36,220 nt of DNA from assembly GCA_019423685.1 (NCBI GenBank), contig JAHZAY010000016.1, forward strand, positions 1 to 36,220, given 5' to 3'. Source of the stretch: Clostridiales bacterium (GTDB lineage Bacteria > Bacillota > Clostridia > Oscillospirales > Ruminococcaceae). Position 1 is the stretch's first letter. Every line of letters begins with the position of its first letter. Made by a program: the position numbers and the translations under genes. The notes below the pieces were generated by a model. That model worked only from the letters and a program-made list of their open reading frames with translations. It did no database searches and was not told the DNA's origin. Shown here piece by piece: positions 25,144-32,776 of this stretch.

Positions 25144-26391
25144 CTACCTGCCCCTCTGCTGGGCAATCGCCCAAAAGCCCTGCTGCTCCCTGCACACCTG
25201 CATCACAAAATAGCGGATCTCATCCATCGCGTGGTCATTCTCTTTGAGCGGTTTTTCCTGCCCCGCGCCCTCACTCCAGCGATAGAGCGCAAACTCTCGT
25301 ATGCTGTCGGTGCAGCACTTGCAGAAAAAAAGCCGCTGTTGCTGGAGCAGTGCCGCCACCTTCTGGATTCCCTCCAAGACCTGGTTCTTGGCCGGAACAA
25401 CTCGATACTTTCCGTGGCGGCGGATGCACTCGATAAAGCTCGCCGCACTTGGATCGACTATGACGCAGACCGGCTCTCGCCCACCACACAGCTTCTCCAG
25501 AGCCTCATAGTGCTCCTCGTCGGTGCGGCAACGTCCCTCTTTGCGGGAGTCATAGTAATACTCCTTTATCCGGTACCAGCGCCCGCCGCTCTCCCCCCAA
25601 AGTCCCATTGAACAGGGATTGCGGGTGCCGTAATCGCAGGAAACCCAAAACTGTGTGCAGGCGGGCGGTGTTTCGATGACGTGTAGCTCCGGTGAAAACA
25701 TCGGATAGATCAGCCCCTGTACGTCGGCCCACTCTCCCAGCACAAACCGCCGGTAAAAGCCGCCGCTGTATAAGCTCTCATACCGCTTTCGCATCGCCTT
25801 GGAAAGGGAAGGGTTGTCCTCCATGCGAAAATGCAGATAATATAGATTCTTCTCCCTTCTCTTTTCGATCCAGTCGGTGTAAAACCAGTGCCCGGGGTAT
25901 TCGGGATTGCAGTTAAACCAAAATCGGCTGCCCTCCACCGAACATCTTGCCACAGCCTGCTCGACAAAGCTGCGGTCCTGCAAGGCCACCTCGTCAAACA
26001 GCACGCCTGCCAACGTCATGCCTTGAATCAAGGACGCACTGCCCGCATCCCTGCCGGAAAAGAGATAATACCGATTCTTTCTGCCCTCCACCGAGAGCTC
26101 CACATAATTTTTCGAAAGCTTCTCAATGTACAGAAAACCCATCTCCTCCAGCTGCTTTCTCACCGGTATCAACAGGTTGCGCTGGACTGAACCTATCGTC
26201 TTGCCGCAGATAGCAAAGTTTTCCCCCGAAAAGCTTGCCATGCTCCAACTGAAAAAGGAAAGTGCCATACACAGCGTTTTCCCGCTGCGCACCGCTCCGT
26301 CGCAGATGATGCCGTCGCTTCGGTGATGTCTGCTCTGTGGACACCACCAGCTGAGCAGCTCCATCTGCTTCTTGCTGAACCGCTCAATCAT
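25144..26391 (-). CDS. Terminase large subunit (PBSX XtmB-like)
   Basis: This 415-residue protein has Walker A GAVRSGKT (residues 32-39) and Walker B GVLFDE (129-134) in the ATPase half. The RNase-H-like nuclease half has acidic residues in SCDYGTRN (Asp253), VDPSAASF (Asp313) and NDHAMDEIRY (Asp386, Asp390). All catalytic motifs appear intact. It packages DNA into the head and cuts it. The start overlaps the small subunit by ATGA, so the two are translationally coupled. Confidence 0.93.
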   Translation of the reverse strand: MIERFSKKQMELLSWWCPQSRHHRSDGIICDGAVRSGKTLCMALSFFSWSMASFSGENFAICGKTIGSVQRNLLIPVRKQLEEMGFLYIEKLSKNYVELSVEGRKNRYYLFSGRDAGSASLIQGMTLAGVLFDEVALQDRSFVEQAVARCSVEGSRFWFNCNPEYPGHWFYTDWIEKRREKNLYYLHFRMEDNPSLSKAMRKRYESLYSGGFYRRFVLGEWADVQGLIYPMFSPELHVIETPPACTQFWVSCDYGTRNPCSMGLWGESGGRWYRIKEYYYDSRKEGRCRTDEEHYEALEKLCGGREPVCVIVDPSAASFIECIRRHGKYRVVPAKNQVLEGIQKVAALLQQQRLFFCKCCTDSIREFALYRWSEGAGQEKPLKENDHAMDEIRYFVMQVCREQQGFWAIAQQRGR

Positions 26392-26846
26392 CCGGCATCC
26401 TCTTCCTTCCAGTCCTCCAGCTCCTGGGCGCCCTGCTGCAATGCCTCCAATACGCCGCCAAAGCGCGAATCTTCCACCGATTCCTTGTCTGCCAGCTTCA
26501 TCATCAATTCGCAGGCCTTCAGCTTATCCCAGCCTTTAAATTCGATCTCCTTGCCGACGCTAAAACGCTCTGCCGCAAATCCATCAAAAGCCGGAACACC
26601 TTCTGCGTCTTGTTTGGGTCTTTCAAACAGGATTCTGTACAGCGCCAATTTTGCAAGCTCTCCAGCGCTCTGCTTTGCAAAGGCCTTTTGCATTCGACGC
26701 AACGCCTTCTTTACCCTTCGGTCAAAGAGCAGCAATACGCCGTCCTCTACCTGCGCTCTGCGCGCAGCTTCTTGTGGGTCTTGCAACAGCAGGTACCAGT
26801 AGGCAAAAACCCTCGCCTTTTCTTCGCTTAAATCAATCGCATTCAT
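26388..26846 (-). CDS. Terminase small subunit-like (XtmA position)
   Basis: This 152-residue protein is the first gene of the cluster. The N-terminus (LSEEKARVFAYWYLLLQDPQEAARRAQV) resembles the helix-turn-helix of small terminases that recognise the packaging site. The C-terminal part is helical and acidic. The start is uncertain: the ATG at 26846 has a G-run directly next to it, while a GTG at 26885 has a weak GGGG. The ATG is preferred because the family pattern begins just after it. The gene is coupled to the large subunit by a four-base overlap. Confidence 0.72.
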   Translation of the reverse strand: MNAIDLSEEKARVFAYWYLLLQDPQEAARRAQVEDGVLLLFDRRVKKALRRMQKAFAKQSAGELAKLALYRILFERPKQDAEGVPAFDGFAAERFSVGKEIEFKGWDKLKACELMMKLADKESVEDSRFGGVLEALQQGAQELEDWKEEDAG

Positions 26847-26896
26847 CCCCCCTGCATTTGGTAAGGCCCTGTCACTGCCTTTCACCTATACCCCGT

Positions 26897-26940
26897 TTTG
26901 GGATAAAAGTTGCACTGAAACGTGCAACTTTTATCCCAAA
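26897..26940. promoter_or_regulatory. Perfect 19-bp inverted repeat upstream of the small terminase
   Basis: Arms TTTGGGATAAAAGTTGCAC (26897-26915) and GTGCAACTTTTATCCCAAA (26922-26940) are exact reverse complements around a six-base spacer. No T-run follows on the minus strand, so it is not an ordinary terminator. It could be an operator, a packaging-recognition site or a leader RNA hairpin. Confidence 0.8.
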
Positions 26941-27165
26941 TTTCAGAATTTCACGAAATATTCACATTTTGTCCTCAATCTTCTTCTCTCGCCCTTACTT
27001 TTTTGCTCCCCTGTTTTTCTAATATTGTAGTTATATTTTACTTCCCCTTCTATATAGGTGTTTTTTTCCATATTGTTTTCCTACATTTGTTTATTAAGTT
27101 TCTGTATCCTATTTAATAATAATTTTCCCGAATCTCCCACTTAAAGTCATTTGCAAAGAACACAC

Positions 27166-27207
27166 AAAAAAAGAGCCGCCTTTCTGCATTTTGCAGAAAA
27201 GCGGCTC
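27166..27207 (-). terminator. Terminator of the 3D/G5 gene
   Basis: On the minus strand a 16-bp stem with one mismatch, GAGCCGC...GCGGCTC, is followed by seven T. It separates this gene from the structural cluster. Confidence 0.92.
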
Positions 27208-27226
27208 GCGCTGCTTTGCAAGGAGC

Positions 27227-28261
27227 TTAGTCTAAAATATAGATATTGACATTGCGGATGCCGTTTAAGCAACTCTCCAAATAGGTGTCGTAATATAAGT
27301 CGACATCAATTTGGTTGTTCATCAGGCTCAGTCCGGTGTCCGCCGCTACGGCAAAACCGTAAACAAAGCTGTTGTCGGCGCTGGTAATGTACAGCCTGGT
27401 ACCATAGGGGATCTCTCCGGGGTGTACTGCTACATATCCCGCCGAAAGCTTCTGACCAGAAGCTCCTGTGGCTTTGCTGCCAGCATTGTAGCCCGCAGCA
27501 ACCTGATTGGTCAGCACTTCTTTGTACTGGGTGGGAACACCATTTTCATCCAACGCTACATCAAATTGCAGCGAGGATACAGCCTTTCCCTTTGTGCCCA
27601 CCAGCACTATCTGCGGCACTGGATACTGCAATACATTCTCTTCGAGTACCTTTTTGCTGCGCAACTCGCCGTTGACAATGCGCAGCTGGTAGGTCACCTC
27701 TCGCTTTCCGTTCACGCCGTTTTGGATAACCTGTTCTTCACCGGGCTTGAGCAGGGAACTTTCTCTGCGCTCTACCGGATAGGCAATCACCTCTTCGGTC
27801 GTGATGCTCTGGGTGTCCAGCTTGCTGGCCGCCCGCATCGACGCTCCCAAAAACGACTCGGTTACAATCTCCTCGTCCTCTTTGAGAAGAGCCTGAATCT
27901 CCTCGCTCTCGGAAAGGGCATCGGAGGCCTCTTCCTTGGAAATTACCTTGATGGTAGTCTCTTTTTCTTCCTCATCTTGCTGTGCATCCACTGCGGGAAG
28001 CTCATCTGTCTCCATCAATTTTGCACGGGTAGAAACGCTTCCTGTAAACTTGGTGGGGTCGGCATTTGCCGTAAAGGTGTCACCCGCCTCACGCAGTACC
28101 TGTGCTACTGTCATTTTTTCTACTGGTTGTTCCATGTTGCCTGTAAGGGTAATCCCCCCAAAGATGACCGCTGCCACCGCAACAGAAAACAGACAGGCCG
28201 CAGCCTTTTTGCCGGAAAGAGTGCCGACCAGACCGCGTGCTTTTGTTCTGAAGTTTCGCAT
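27227..28261 (-). CDS. G5- and 3D-domain cell-wall protein
   Basis: This 344-residue protein has a membrane segment (about residues 20-42), an acidic low-complexity region (90-135), a G5 domain (about 153-225: ITTEEVIAYPVERRESSLLKPGEEQVIQ, then VPQIVLVGTK) and a 3D domain at the C-terminus (about 252-344) with AADTG, Asp319 and Asp321 in IDVDLYY, and the final NIYIL strand. The combination is that of YabE/Rpf-like and sporulation-associated wall hydrolases of Firmicutes. The 3D domain is thought to be a lytic-transglycosylase-like fold, and G5 binds wall sugars. A perfect promoter lies upstream. Confidence 0.9.
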   Translation of the reverse strand: MRNFRTKARGLVGTLSGKKAAACLFSVAVAAVIFGGITLTGNMEQPVEKMTVAQVLREAGDTFTANADPTKFTGSVSTRAKLMETDELPAVDAQQDEEEKETTIKVISKEEASDALSESEEIQALLKEDEEIVTESFLGASMRAASKLDTQSITTEEVIAYPVERRESSLLKPGEEQVIQNGVNGKREVTYQLRIVNGELRSKKVLEENVLQYPVPQIVLVGTKGKAVSSLQFDVALDENGVPTQYKEVLTNQVAAGYNAGSKATGASGQKLSAGYVAVHPGEIPYGTRLYITSADNSFVYGFAVAADTGLSLMNNQIDVDLYYDTYLESCLNGIRNVNIYILD

Positions 28262-28344
28262 AACGCTCTCCTTTGTTCTGATTTGCGGGTGCGACCCCTC
28301 CGCCGCTTTGCCCGCATACCCTGTATTTTAGCAGGATTGTTGTC

Positions 28345-28373
28345 ATTATATTCAGGAACTGTGCGGGTGTCAA
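28345..28373 (-). promoter_or_regulatory. Perfect sigma-A promoter of the 3D/G5 gene
   Basis: On the minus strand TTGACA (28368-28373) and TATAAT (28345-28350) are both exact and separated by 17 bases. Confidence 0.93.
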
Positions 28374-28740
28374 GAAATTTACCCCTGCAAATTTTCTGTC
28401 GGAAATATTGGTTTTCAAAAAACTTTCTGTAAAATATTGTGCACTTTATCATTTAAGCGGCCTTTTTATTTAAAAATTATGTGCATTATCTCCTAAATTT
28501 TGGGCATTTTTGGAAATGTTGCAATTTATATAAATTTATTTCTCTTAACTTGATAAATTTTATTTATTTTGTTCGTTTTTTCTTCTTTATTTATTCACAT
28601 ATTTTTTATTTTTTAATCTCACCCTTTCGATAGAAAATGTGTTCCGAGCCCTCCATTTTGTTGACACACAGCTTCCTTTGTGCCCTTTTCTACTCTTTCA
28701 TTTTACCGGTGCATTCCATTCCTTTCCGGACTTTCTGTAC

Positions 28741-28774
28741 AAAAAATGCCGGGCGACTCCGCCCGGCATTTTTT
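28741..28774. terminator. Terminator of the radical SAM operon
   Basis: ATGCCGGGC and GCCCGGCAT pair perfectly over a six-base loop, with A and T runs on either side. It lies just past the radical SAM stop codon on the minus strand. Confidence 0.93.
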
Positions 28775-28779
28775 CCTCT

Positions 28780-29382
28780 TTATTCTTCGTATACGCGCAC
28801 GCGCAGCGGAATCCCCAAGCTGTCAGCTACCTTCTGAGACTCCTCCACCGCCTTTTCTCCAATTACATCTACTACTGTCAGGCGGGTATCCAGCCCCTCT
28901 TGCTTGCAGTCCTTTGCAAAATTCAGCAGTGCCTCAAACGATTTGATGCCAAACTTTGGCCTTGTGACCTGGTTGTATTCCTGCGCATTGGGTGCATTTA
29001 AACTGATAGAGACCACATCGACATGCCCTTTCAGCAGCGGTGCAACCCTCTTTTGATGAATTAAGTCGCCCAGCCCGTTGGTGTTGACCCGCACCTGTAC
29101 GGCAGCCTTGCTGTGAATGTAGTCGGCCACCGCAATGAGGGTGTCCAGCGCACAGATGGGCTCCCCATAGCCGCAAAAGACCACCTCATCAAAATCGCTC
29201 AGGTTGTACTGGTCTAAGGCATCCTTGACCTCCTGTACGCTCGGATCGTGGTCCAACCACAGGTCCTCGGCCGATCCTACACCATTCGCCTGTGTGCGAA
29301 TACAAAAGGTGCAGGCACAGGGACAGCGGTTGGTCAGATTGACATACAGCTGTCCGTGATAGGTGTATAGAATATCTTCCAT
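28780..29382 (-). CDS. TatD-linked radical SAM protein
   Basis: This 200-residue protein has the radical SAM cluster motif C-x3-C-x2-C (Cys20, Cys24, Cys27 in RCPCACTFCIR). It also has the family pattern VNLTNRCPCACTFC, DEVVFCGYGEP, VRVNTNGLGDL and VSISLNAPNAQEYNQVTRPKFG, which marks the TatD-associated radical SAM group. The reaction is unknown. It is short and has no SPASM domain. It is last in the operon after the kinase and the S-component, 19 bases past the latter. TatD itself is not in the window. Confidence 0.9.
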   Translation of the reverse strand: MEDILYTYHGQLYVNLTNRCPCACTFCIRTQANGVGSAEDLWLDHDPSVQEVKDALDQYNLSDFDEVVFCGYGEPICALDTLIAVADYIHSKAAVQVRVNTNGLGDLIHQKRVAPLLKGHVDVVSISLNAPNAQEYNQVTRPKFGIKSFEALLNFAKDCKQEGLDTRLTVVDVIGEKAVEESQKVADSLGIPLRVRVYEE

Positions 29383-29401
29383 CTGTGTTTACCTCCTCTA
29401 T

Positions 29402-29926
29402 TTAACCCTGTTCCAGTAATTTGCGCTTGAGCCCTGTGCGATCGACCGCCAGTCCCAACACAATAAAGAGGATGCCGCTGCCGATTGCCTGCACTACATT
29501 GCCCCAGATGGTCAGTATCGGGGCAGTCCAGTTGCCCACCAACACCGCCTCTGCCAGATAATAGCCGCCCACCGAGATCAAGCCTGCCAGCACTGTGCCG
29601 AATAGATTGCGGCGGTTGAGAAGCTGTGTGCGCCGGCTGGTAAAGCACAGCGCAGTCAGCGGCTTGATGATCATCGTGGGGATGGCCCAAATCGCCGCAC
29701 CGGACATCACGTCGGCCAATCCGCCGCCAATGGCCGCAGCACCGCAGGCATAGGGGGCCGGCAAGAAACAGGCCGCCAAATAGATAAAGGTGTCTCCAAA
29801 ATGGATATATCCACCGGCAGTTCCTACTGGAATGTGAAACAGGTAGACAATCGTCAGCAGGATCACTGCGGCAAACATGGCGCTCAAGGTCAAATTTTTC
29901 ATCTTTTCATGGGAATGTTCTCTCAT
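29402..29926 (-). CDS. ECF transporter S component (predicted vitamin B6-type)
   Basis: This 174-residue protein has five to six membrane helices and the S-component pattern: a short N-terminal helix (LTLSAMFAAVILLTIVYLF), GGYIHFGDTFIYLAACFLP, GGGLADVMSGAAIWAIPTMIIKPLTAL. It captures a vitamin and gives it to a shared EcfAA'T module that lies elsewhere. It is 13 bases after a pyridoxal kinase gene, which suggests a B6 vitamer as substrate; that is inference. AAAGGAGGG precedes the ATG. Confidence 0.82.
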   Translation of the reverse strand: MREHSHEKMKNLTLSAMFAAVILLTIVYLFHIPVGTAGGYIHFGDTFIYLAACFLPAPYACGAAAIGGGLADVMSGAAIWAIPTMIIKPLTALCFTSRRTQLLNRRNLFGTVLAGLISVGGYYLAEAVLVGNWTAPILTIWGNVVQAIGSGILFIVLGLAVDRTGLKRKLLEQG

Positions 29927-29939
29927 GCCAATCCCTCCT

Positions 29940-30773
29940 TTAGTCCATCAAGAGCCCCAGATGGTGCTCAAAGGCAATCCCCTCATTGGGGTCGGTGCCA
30001 TCCTCAACCGCCTCTGCAATCGAGGCCTCCAGCAGCTGAGCTGCCCGCTTGAGCGCTGACGGTGCGCTTTCGCCGCGCATCATGCAGCCACAAATAATGG
30101 AGGAAAGGATATCCCCCGTTCCGGAATAGCCCGCGCCGCACCGCCGGGTCGCCTGTTCAAAGAAGTGCCCGCTTTGCCTGTCAAACCCAATATTCCAAAT
30201 CTGTTGTTCCTCTTCCAAACCGGTCACAATGACTGTCTGTGGACCTAACTGGGAAAGGCGCTGGGCAAACTGCCGGATCTTCTCGTGCGAAAAGGCCTGC
30301 TTTGCCTTTGAGGCGTCCTCTCCCAGCAGCAGTAAGGCCTCGGTCAGGTTGGGAGTGATGACGTCTGCCTTCGCACAGAGGCTGCGCATCGCCAACCGCA
30401 TCTGCTCGCCAAATCCCCGATAATATACGCCTTCATCTCCCAATACAGGGTCAATCAACACCAGCGCATCCTTTTTGGAAAAGCGGTCGATAAAGTTGCC
30501 GACCCACTCCACCTGGCGCTCGTTGCTCAGGTACCCTGTAAAGATTCCCTCAAAATTTACCCCCATCTTGCTCCATTGATCCGCAATCATCGGCATGTAC
30601 TCGGATAGGTCCACACCGGTGTAGCTGGGAAAAGCAGTCTGATTGCTCAAAACCGCCGTTGCCAACGGCACTGCCTGTACCCCACACACCGATAAAATGG
30701 AAATCGCTGCCGCCAGCGAGCACTTTCCCAATCCGGAAAGGTCGTGAATCGCCGCCACCTTTGGGATTGCCAT
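29940..30773 (-). CDS. pdxY: Pyridoxal/pyridoxamine kinase
   Basis: This 277-residue protein is a ribokinase-fold PL kinase: AAIHDLSGLGKCSLAAAISILS near the start, a VLIDPVLGDEG core, TPNLTEALLLL, and the C-terminal phosphate loop with catalytic Asp in CGAGYSGTGDILSSIICG. It phosphorylates pyridoxal, and in this clade also pyridoxine or pyridoxamine, to make PLP. The start at 30773 is chosen because GGAGG lies seven bases upstream; the TTG and ATG before it overlap that site. It leads the operon with the ECF component and the radical SAM gene. The symbol follows the family; pdxK is an alternative. Confidence 0.88.
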   Translation of the reverse strand: MAIPKVAAIHDLSGLGKCSLAAAISILSVCGVQAVPLATAVLSNQTAFPSYTGVDLSEYMPMIADQWSKMGVNFEGIFTGYLSNERQVEWVGNFIDRFSKKDALVLIDPVLGDEGVYYRGFGEQMRLAMRSLCAKADVITPNLTEALLLLGEDASKAKQAFSHEKIRQFAQRLSQLGPQTVIVTGLEEEQQIWNIGFDRQSGHFFEQATRRCGAGYSGTGDILSSIICGCMMRGESAPSALKRAAQLLEASIAEAVEDGTDPNEGIAFEHHLGLLMD

Positions 30774-31158
30774 CTTCATCCCTCCACACAAAAATTCTGT
30801 TTTCTATTGTACCTCTCCGCATAGAAAAAGAAAACTTGTTTGCCGCCCTATCCTTTTTCTGCCAATTTATAAAATATATATAATTTTTTCTTTTTAATTC
30901 CTTTATTTCTTGGACAATTTCTCTATTTCCCAGGTAAATCATTTACATAAATAAAATAATTTTGTCATTAAACTGCACTGCTTTTTAGATTTACTTCGTT
31001 TTATATTTAGTATATTTGCTGAAATCTCTTTCCTTTTAAACCCGCATTCTCTCCCCGAATTTTCTGCCATCCCTTGTCCCTGCAAAACACACACAACAAC
31101 GTGGGGCGAAGAGGAAATTCCTCTTCGCCCCACTGGGAGAATCAACCTGTGGTCGTGG
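30774..31158. other. Intergenic region with possible pdx promoter and palindrome
   Basis: It has a possible minus-strand -10 TACAAT (30806-30811) with a weak -35, then AT-rich DNA with no gene, and the palindrome 31101-31133 just past the DUF4097 gene. Confidence 0.5.
31101..31133. terminator. Perfect palindrome after the DUF4097 gene
   Basis: Arms GTGGGGCGAAGAGGAA and TTCCTCTTCGCCCCAC are exact reverse complements around one base. It lies downstream of the minus-strand gene and may end its transcription, but a clear T-run is missing on that strand (GTTGTTGTGTG follows). Confidence 0.6.
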
Positions 31159-32265
31159 TTATCGTACTTCAATATCTCCGGATATACTTGAGAAGAATCC
31201 GGTCAGATAGTGCTCTGCATCCGGCTCATCACATTTGGTGTTGCCATAGATGGTGCTGCTGCCCGATACAGTCTTGCTTCGGGCGCAGAGCTCTTTGCCT
31301 CTGCGCTCCAGGGCGATCTCGATGTCGCCGCTCACCGTCTGCACATAGCTGTTCTGTGCAAAAAAGCTTCCTTCCACATCTCCGCTGACGCTGTTGACGT
31401 TCAAATTATGGAACTGGGAAGAGTGCAGCTCTGTTTCGCCGCTGGTCGATTTCATCTTCATAATGTGGGTGTCCACCTCTTTGAGGTGGATGTCGCCGCT
31501 CACCGAGATGATCTGTGCTTCCCCTGCATTGCCGGCAAGCAGATGGATGTCGCCGCTGGCAGTGTGTACAGCCAGATTGTCGACGCCAAAATTGTGCATC
31601 TCGATCTCGCCACTGCCCGTCTTGATCGAGGCAGCATCCGACTTCATCCCGTGCACACTGGCGTCACCGCTCATCGTCTCCAACTTCCATGTCTTGGCCT
31701 CGACCCCATGTACCTTCACATCTCCGCTCATCGTCTTGATGCTCAGCTTAGTCAGCTGATGTGGAACCTCTACAACCAAGGTGAGCTCTTCGTCCCAACC
31801 TTTGCTCATCCAAAAGCCAAATAGGCCTTTGCTGTGGTTTTTATCTTTCTCCCGGGCAAAGTATTCGTTCCCGGAGATGCTCTCCTCCAGGTATTTTGCC
31901 TTGTCCTTGTTCCCGTTCATGTAGACATGCAGCAGACCGTCTTGGGAATGGGTCATCTGTACATTGATAGAGAATAGGCTCAAATCTACAACATCAATCC
32001 CGTTGTACTGCTCCTTCTGTTCCTGAATAGCGGTAAACTTCTCTAAATCATGGGGTTTGAGGTCCTTGTCTCCCAATACCTCTTGGATGTCGCCCAGCAG
32101 GTTCTCGATGTTCCCCAGTTCCTCGCAGATCTCCTCCTCGGTCTGGCCGTTCTTTAGACCTGCTTCAAAGTGCTGCTCATAGTTTTCTAAGATTTCATCG
32201 ACAAAATCGCGGTCATAATTTTTCAGCTTTTCTTCTACATGGCGCATATATTCTGCTTTTGTCAT
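31159..32265 (-). CDS. HAAS-DUF4097 protein (envelope-type)
   Basis: This 368-residue protein has a HAAS-type N-terminal helical domain (about 1-75: MTKAEYMRHVEEKLKNYDRDFVDEILENYEQHFEAG), as in DUF1700 proteins. A DUF4097 beta-helix follows (about 165-368) with repeated TMSGDV, SGEIEMH, SGDIHL and SGDVEG turns. It has no signal peptide. It is 12 bases after a PadR regulator, and such PadR-HAAS-DUF4097 sets are linked to cell-envelope stress. Which partner it binds is not known. Confidence 0.85.
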   Translation of the reverse strand: MTKAEYMRHVEEKLKNYDRDFVDEILENYEQHFEAGLKNGQTEEEICEELGNIENLLGDIQEVLGDKDLKPHDLEKFTAIQEQKEQYNGIDVVDLSLFSINVQMTHSQDGLLHVYMNGNKDKAKYLEESISGNEYFAREKDKNHSKGLFGFWMSKGWDEELTLVVEVPHQLTKLSIKTMSGDVKVHGVEAKTWKLETMSGDASVHGMKSDAASIKTGSGEIEMHNFGVDNLAVHTASGDIHLLAGNAGEAQIISVSGDIHLKEVDTHIMKMKSTSGETELHSSQFHNLNVNSVSGDVEGSFFAQNSYVQTVSGDIEIALERRGKELCARSKTVSGSSTIYGNTKCDEPDAEHYLTGFFSSISGDIEVR

Positions 32266-32277
32266 AAAAAATCCTCC

Positions 32278-32583
32278 TTAGTCAATCAGACGGCTGACTG
32301 CCGCAATAAAGTCCTTCCATTCCTTCGAAAGGGTCTGCTGATACTCCAAACCCTTCGGCGTGAGATGATAATACTTTCTGGCAGGACGTCCCTGGGATTC
32401 GACGGAATAGGTCTCCACATACTCTTCATCCTTCAATCGCTTGAGGATAAGATAGAGCGTTCCGGTCGCCAGCTCCATCTCCTGCGAGATGGTTTCGGTC
32501 AACTCGTACCCGTATTTGTCCTCTCCACGCAGCTGAGATAGCACGCACAGTTCCAGCGCGCCTTTTTTAAACTGTGTGTTCAT
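32278..32583 (-). CDS. PadR-family transcriptional regulator
   Basis: This 101-residue winged-helix protein has the PadR pattern: KKGALELCVLSQLRGEDKYGYELTETISQEMELATGTLYLILKRLKDEEYVET and GRPARKYYHLTPKG. It probably represses its own operon, including the HAAS-DUF4097 gene, until an unknown ligand is sensed. The promoter lies just upstream in an AT-rich dyad-rich stretch that may hold the operator. Confidence 0.93.
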   Translation of the reverse strand: MNTQFKKGALELCVLSQLRGEDKYGYELTETISQEMELATGTLYLILKRLKDEEYVETYSVESQGRPARKYYHLTPKGLEYQQTLSKEWKDFIAAVSRLID

Positions 32584-32618
32584 ACCGTTCCTCCTCTCTA
32601 TCTTTCTTTGTTGTATAT

Positions 32619-32647
32619 ATCATAACACTTGTTATTCTATATTGCAA
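32619..32647 (-). promoter_or_regulatory. Promoter of the PadR operon
   Basis: On the minus strand TTGCAA (32642-32647) and TATGAT (32619-32624) are spaced by 17 bases. Surrounding AT-rich repeats (TATATATTGTATAC and relatives, 32600-32680) could bind PadR. Confidence 0.6.
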
Positions 32648-32692
32648 TATATATTGTATACAAATATATTCTATATAATTACAGCACTCTGC

Positions 32693-32730
32693 AAAAAAGA
32701 AGGTGGGCAACCGGCCGGTTGCCCACCTTC
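32693..32730 (-). terminator. Terminator of the EcsC gene
   Basis: A perfect palindrome with arms GAAGGTGGGCAACCGG and CCGGTTGCCCACCTTC is followed on the minus strand by six T, just past the EcsC stop. Confidence 0.9.
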
Positions 32731-32776
32731 AAATCTTCCTTATTTTGCCGCGTGAAACGCTTGCTGCTCCTCTTTG

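Larger units (their letters stand above)
26886..27226. other. AT-rich region upstream of the structural cluster
   Basis: It holds the inverted repeat 26897-26940, a terminator 27166-27207 and AT-rich DNA. No clear consensus sigma-A promoter was found; a weak TTAAGT-N17-TATTAT (27116-27144, minus strand) is the best. No integrase, repressor or att-like repeat is seen. Confidence 0.55.
28262..28779. other. AT-rich intergenic region
   Basis: It holds the promoter of the 3D/G5 gene, an AT-rich stretch (28430-28640) in which no gene or structured motif was recognised, and the terminator 28741-28774 of the radical SAM operon. Confidence 0.6.

Noticed and set aside
14140..26846. A tailocin/pyocin-like headless particle
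   Set aside because: Terminase, portal, protease and capsid genes are all present with intact motifs, so this is a head-bearing system.
26897..26940. Rho-independent terminator
   Set aside because: The long stem is not followed by a T-run on the minus strand.
14093..27226. att sites or a tRNA insertion point flanking the cluster
   Set aside because: No matching direct repeats were seen in the two flanks and no tRNA is recognisable.
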